Origin: Psychrobacter sp. DAB_AL43B
Lineage (GTDB): Bacteria; Pseudomonadota; Gammaproteobacteria; Pseudomonadales; Moraxellaceae
Direction of reading: 5' to 3'
NCBI RefSeq assembly: GCF_900168255.1
Contig: NZ_LT799838.1
Coordinates: forward strand, 930,001 to 994,000
DNA length: 64,000 bases
Under the pieces are notes generated by a model that saw only the letters and a list, made by a program, of their open reading frames with translations, was not told where the DNA came from and searched no databases. Position 1 is the first letter of the stretch. Each line of letters opens with the position of its first letter. Made by a program: the position numbers and the translations under genes. Shown here piece by piece: positions 62,270 through 64,000 of the stretch.

Positions 62270-64000
62270 ATGCTAAATTTAACCCCCCGTTATATCAGCA
62301 CTCGCATCGACGAGTTGCCCGCCGCGTTGCAACCACTTGCCGCCCAATCCTTCACCCTTGCTCGCCTATATGCGGGTCGAGGGATCGTGCAACCTGATGA
62401 ACTTGAAACTCAGTTATCCGGTTTGTTACCTGCTGAGAGGCTAAAAGGTATTATTGAGGCGGTAAATCTCTTAGATGTCGCCATCGATGAAGGGCAACGT
62501 ATTCTTATCGTTGGTGACTTTGATTGCGATGGGGCCACCAGTACTGCGCTCATGATGCGCGCGCTGACAGCGATGGGTGCTAAGGTAGACTTTTTGGTGC
62601 CGGATCGCTTTAAATACGGTTATGGTCTGACGCCAGAGATTGTCGAATTAGGTATTGAGACTTATCAGCCGCAAATGATTGTCACGGTAGACAATGGAAT
62701 CTCAAGCCATGAAGGTGTTGCACGTGCGCAGGCTGATGGTATCACCGTCATTATCACTGACCATCACCTGACGACTAAAGAGACGCCACCTGCGGAAGCC
62801 GTGGTCAACCCCAATCAGCTCGATTGTAATTTTACCAGTAAAGCGCTCGTGGGCGTTGGCGTGGCGTTTTATGTACTGGGGCGACTTGCGAAACTACGCC
62901 GCGAAGTGGGCAAGTCTACTGTCCAAGTAAGTCAGTATCTGGATTTAGTGGCGCTTGGGACGATTGCTGATGTTGGTGTCCTTGATAAAAACAATCGTAT
63001 TTTAGTACATCATGGGTTGAACGCCATTCGTCAGGGGCGCTGCTCTTTGGGTATATTAGCGTTATTAGAGCAAGCAGGTCGTGATCCCAAAAAACTACAG
63101 GCGCAAGACTTTGGTTTTGTCTTAGGGCCGCGTATCAATGCCGCTGGTCGTATGGATAATATGCGCATCGGTATCGAGTGTTTACTAGCGGATGACTGGC
63201 AAACCGCGCAACGATTGGCGCAAGAGCTTGAGCAGCTCAATCGTATACGTCGTCAAGTAGAAGGCGAGATGCGTGAGCAAGCGGATAGCATCGTCCAAGC
63301 GTTAGCTACTGCTGCTACAGATATTGATGACAATGCTAATGCTGACGAAAGCGCTGATATGATTATTCAGCATAAAACTGAGAAACAGGTTGTTAATAAT
63401 CACGATCGCAGTATTGTGTTATATCAAGATGACTGGCACCAAGGCGTGATCGGTATCGTTGCAGGTCGCTTAAAAGAAAGCCATTATTTGCCTAGCATTG
63501 TTTTTGCGCCAGCGGATACTAAGCGCACGGGTGACGATGATGCTATTAAAGGCTCGGCGCGTTCTATCGCAGGCGTGCATATTCGTGATGCGATTGAGCA
63601 AGTTGCCGAACGTCATCCTGATTTAATCAGCCATTTTGGTGGTCATGCGATGGCAGCAGGATTGACATTGAAACGGGGTAATTTTGATGGCTTTGTGACA
63701 GCTCTTAGCGACGTACTGGCACAGATGGATGATGAAGTATTTGCTGAGCAGAAATTTACCGATGGTCCTTTGCAAGCGGGCGACTTTAGCTTATGGCTCG
63801 CTGAGCATTTAGCGGATGCCAGCATTTGGGGACATGGATTCGCGCCCCCGATATTTGATGGTGTATTTGAAGTCTTAAACTTTAAAATACTAAAAGACAA
63901 ACATCTTAAGTTATCTCTGCGTTATCCCGATGTGCAGTACCCAATTGAGGCAATTCAATTTAACTTTGATAGCAGTGCTTGGGATTACCGCGCCGAAAAA
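62270..64000 (+). CDS. recJ: Single-stranded-DNA exonuclease RecJ, 3' end outside window
   Basis: 577 codons are visible, all open. DHH-family motifs I-IV are present: VGDFDCDGATST (~82-93), PDRFKYGYGLTPE, VDNGISSHEG and TDHHLT (~165-170), plus DLVALGTIADV, the DHHA1 signature SHFGGHAMAAGLTL (~452-465) and the start of the OB-fold. RecJ degrades 5' ends of ssDNA in recombination and mismatch repair. An acidic insert (~347-380, TDIDDNANADESADM) between motif V and the DHHA1 domain is longer than in E. coli. The start is the ATG at 62270; its RBS is weak. Confidence 0.95.
   Translation, partial: MLNLTPRYISTRIDELPAALQPLAAQSFTLARLYAGRGIVQPDELETQLSGLLPAERLKGIIEAVNLLDVAIDEGQRILIVGDFDCDGATSTALMMRALTAMGAKVDFLVPDRFKYGYGLTPEIVELGIETYQPQMIVTVDNGISSHEGVARAQADGITVIITDHHLTTKETPPAEAVVNPNQLDCNFTSKALVGVGVAFYVLGRLAKLRREVGKSTVQVSQYLDLVALGTIADVGVLDKNNRILVHHGLNAIRQGRCSLGILALLEQAGRDPKKLQAQDFGFVLGPRINAAGRMDNMRIGIECLLADDWQTAQRLAQELEQLNRIRRQVEGEMREQADSIVQALATAATDIDDNANADESADMIIQHKTEKQVVNNHDRSIVLYQDDWHQGVIGIVAGRLKESHYLPSIVFAPADTKRTGDDDAIKGSARSIAGVHIRDAIEQVAERHPDLISHFGGHAMAAGLTLKRGNFDGFVTALSDVLAQMDDEVFAEQKFTDGPLQAGDFSLWLAEHLADASIWGHGFAPPIFDGVFEVLNFKILKDKHLKLSLRYPDVQYPIEAIQFNFDSSAWDYRAEK

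Overview
The window looks like chromosomal DNA of a Moraxellaceae gammaproteobacterium, most likely Psychrobacter. This is a judgement from AT-rich sequence, tRNA and protein character and gene content (fused aminotransferase AlaA, SulP/USP remnant, TVP38-flavoprotein fusion, nar/moa/mod cluster); no database search was possible. Both edges cut genes: an HTH-AlaA aminotransferase fusion on the left and recJ on the right.

Layout. 1-2.9 kb: HTH-aminotransferase fusion with a striking palindromic operator cluster, msrB, glutathione peroxidase, and a tRNA-Val/tRNA-Asp unit. 3.1-6.7 kb: a rearrangement scar in which truncated EamA and SulP genes are joined head to head, then a universal stress protein, a GlpM-type membrane protein and a YihG-type acyltransferase. 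7.1-10.4 kb: arsenic locus arsR / arsC-arsH (one fused gene) / arsB, peppered with ~145-bp MITE-like repeats, two of which supply gene stop codons. 10.6-16.8 kb: a DUF302 lipoprotein and a ynjBCD ABC importer followed by a ynjF-like CDP-alcohol phosphatidyltransferase and a sterol desaturase-family protein; a 16-bp x 13 tandem repeat lies upstream. 17-19.3 kb: TVP38/flavoprotein fusion. 19.6-23.3 kb: cyanate locus cynR / cynT-cynS-cynX. 23.4-25.9 kb: a response regulator whose sensor kinase is truncated, a PepSY protein, and a DedA protein. 26-29 kb: membrane proteins DUF475, DUF808 and MgtC. 29.9-32 kb: a Tsx-like outer-membrane protein and an internally deleted IS150-type element inserted into the terminator loop between that gene and modB.

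32-59.5 kb is a nearly continuous nitrate-respiration island: modB-modA (no modC here), moaE-moaD-moaC-mobA-moaB-moaA, moeA, a His-rich parvulin, flavohaemoglobin hmp, narIJHG, narK, divergent narXL, a second NarK-family transporter, a YeaR/DUF1971 cupin, and a quinol NO reductase norB that is frameshifted in a C7 tract. Molybdate uptake and molybdopterin guanine dinucleotide synthesis supply NarG, NarK proteins move nitrate/nitrite, NarXL senses nitrate, and Hmp/NorB/YeaR handle nitric oxide. Candidate NarL sites precede narG, moaA, narK/narX and the second transporter; candidate NsrR palindromes precede hmp and norB. 59.8-64 kb holds two unrecognised exported proteins, a DUF697-like protein and recJ.

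Most notable: the MITE-like family that ends genes, the C7 frameshift in norB, the tandem NarL-heptamer array, the ArsC-ArsH fusion, the two-block 16-bp VNTR, and the HTH-AlaA fusion with its palindromes. No CRISPR array, prophage or obvious defence system was seen.
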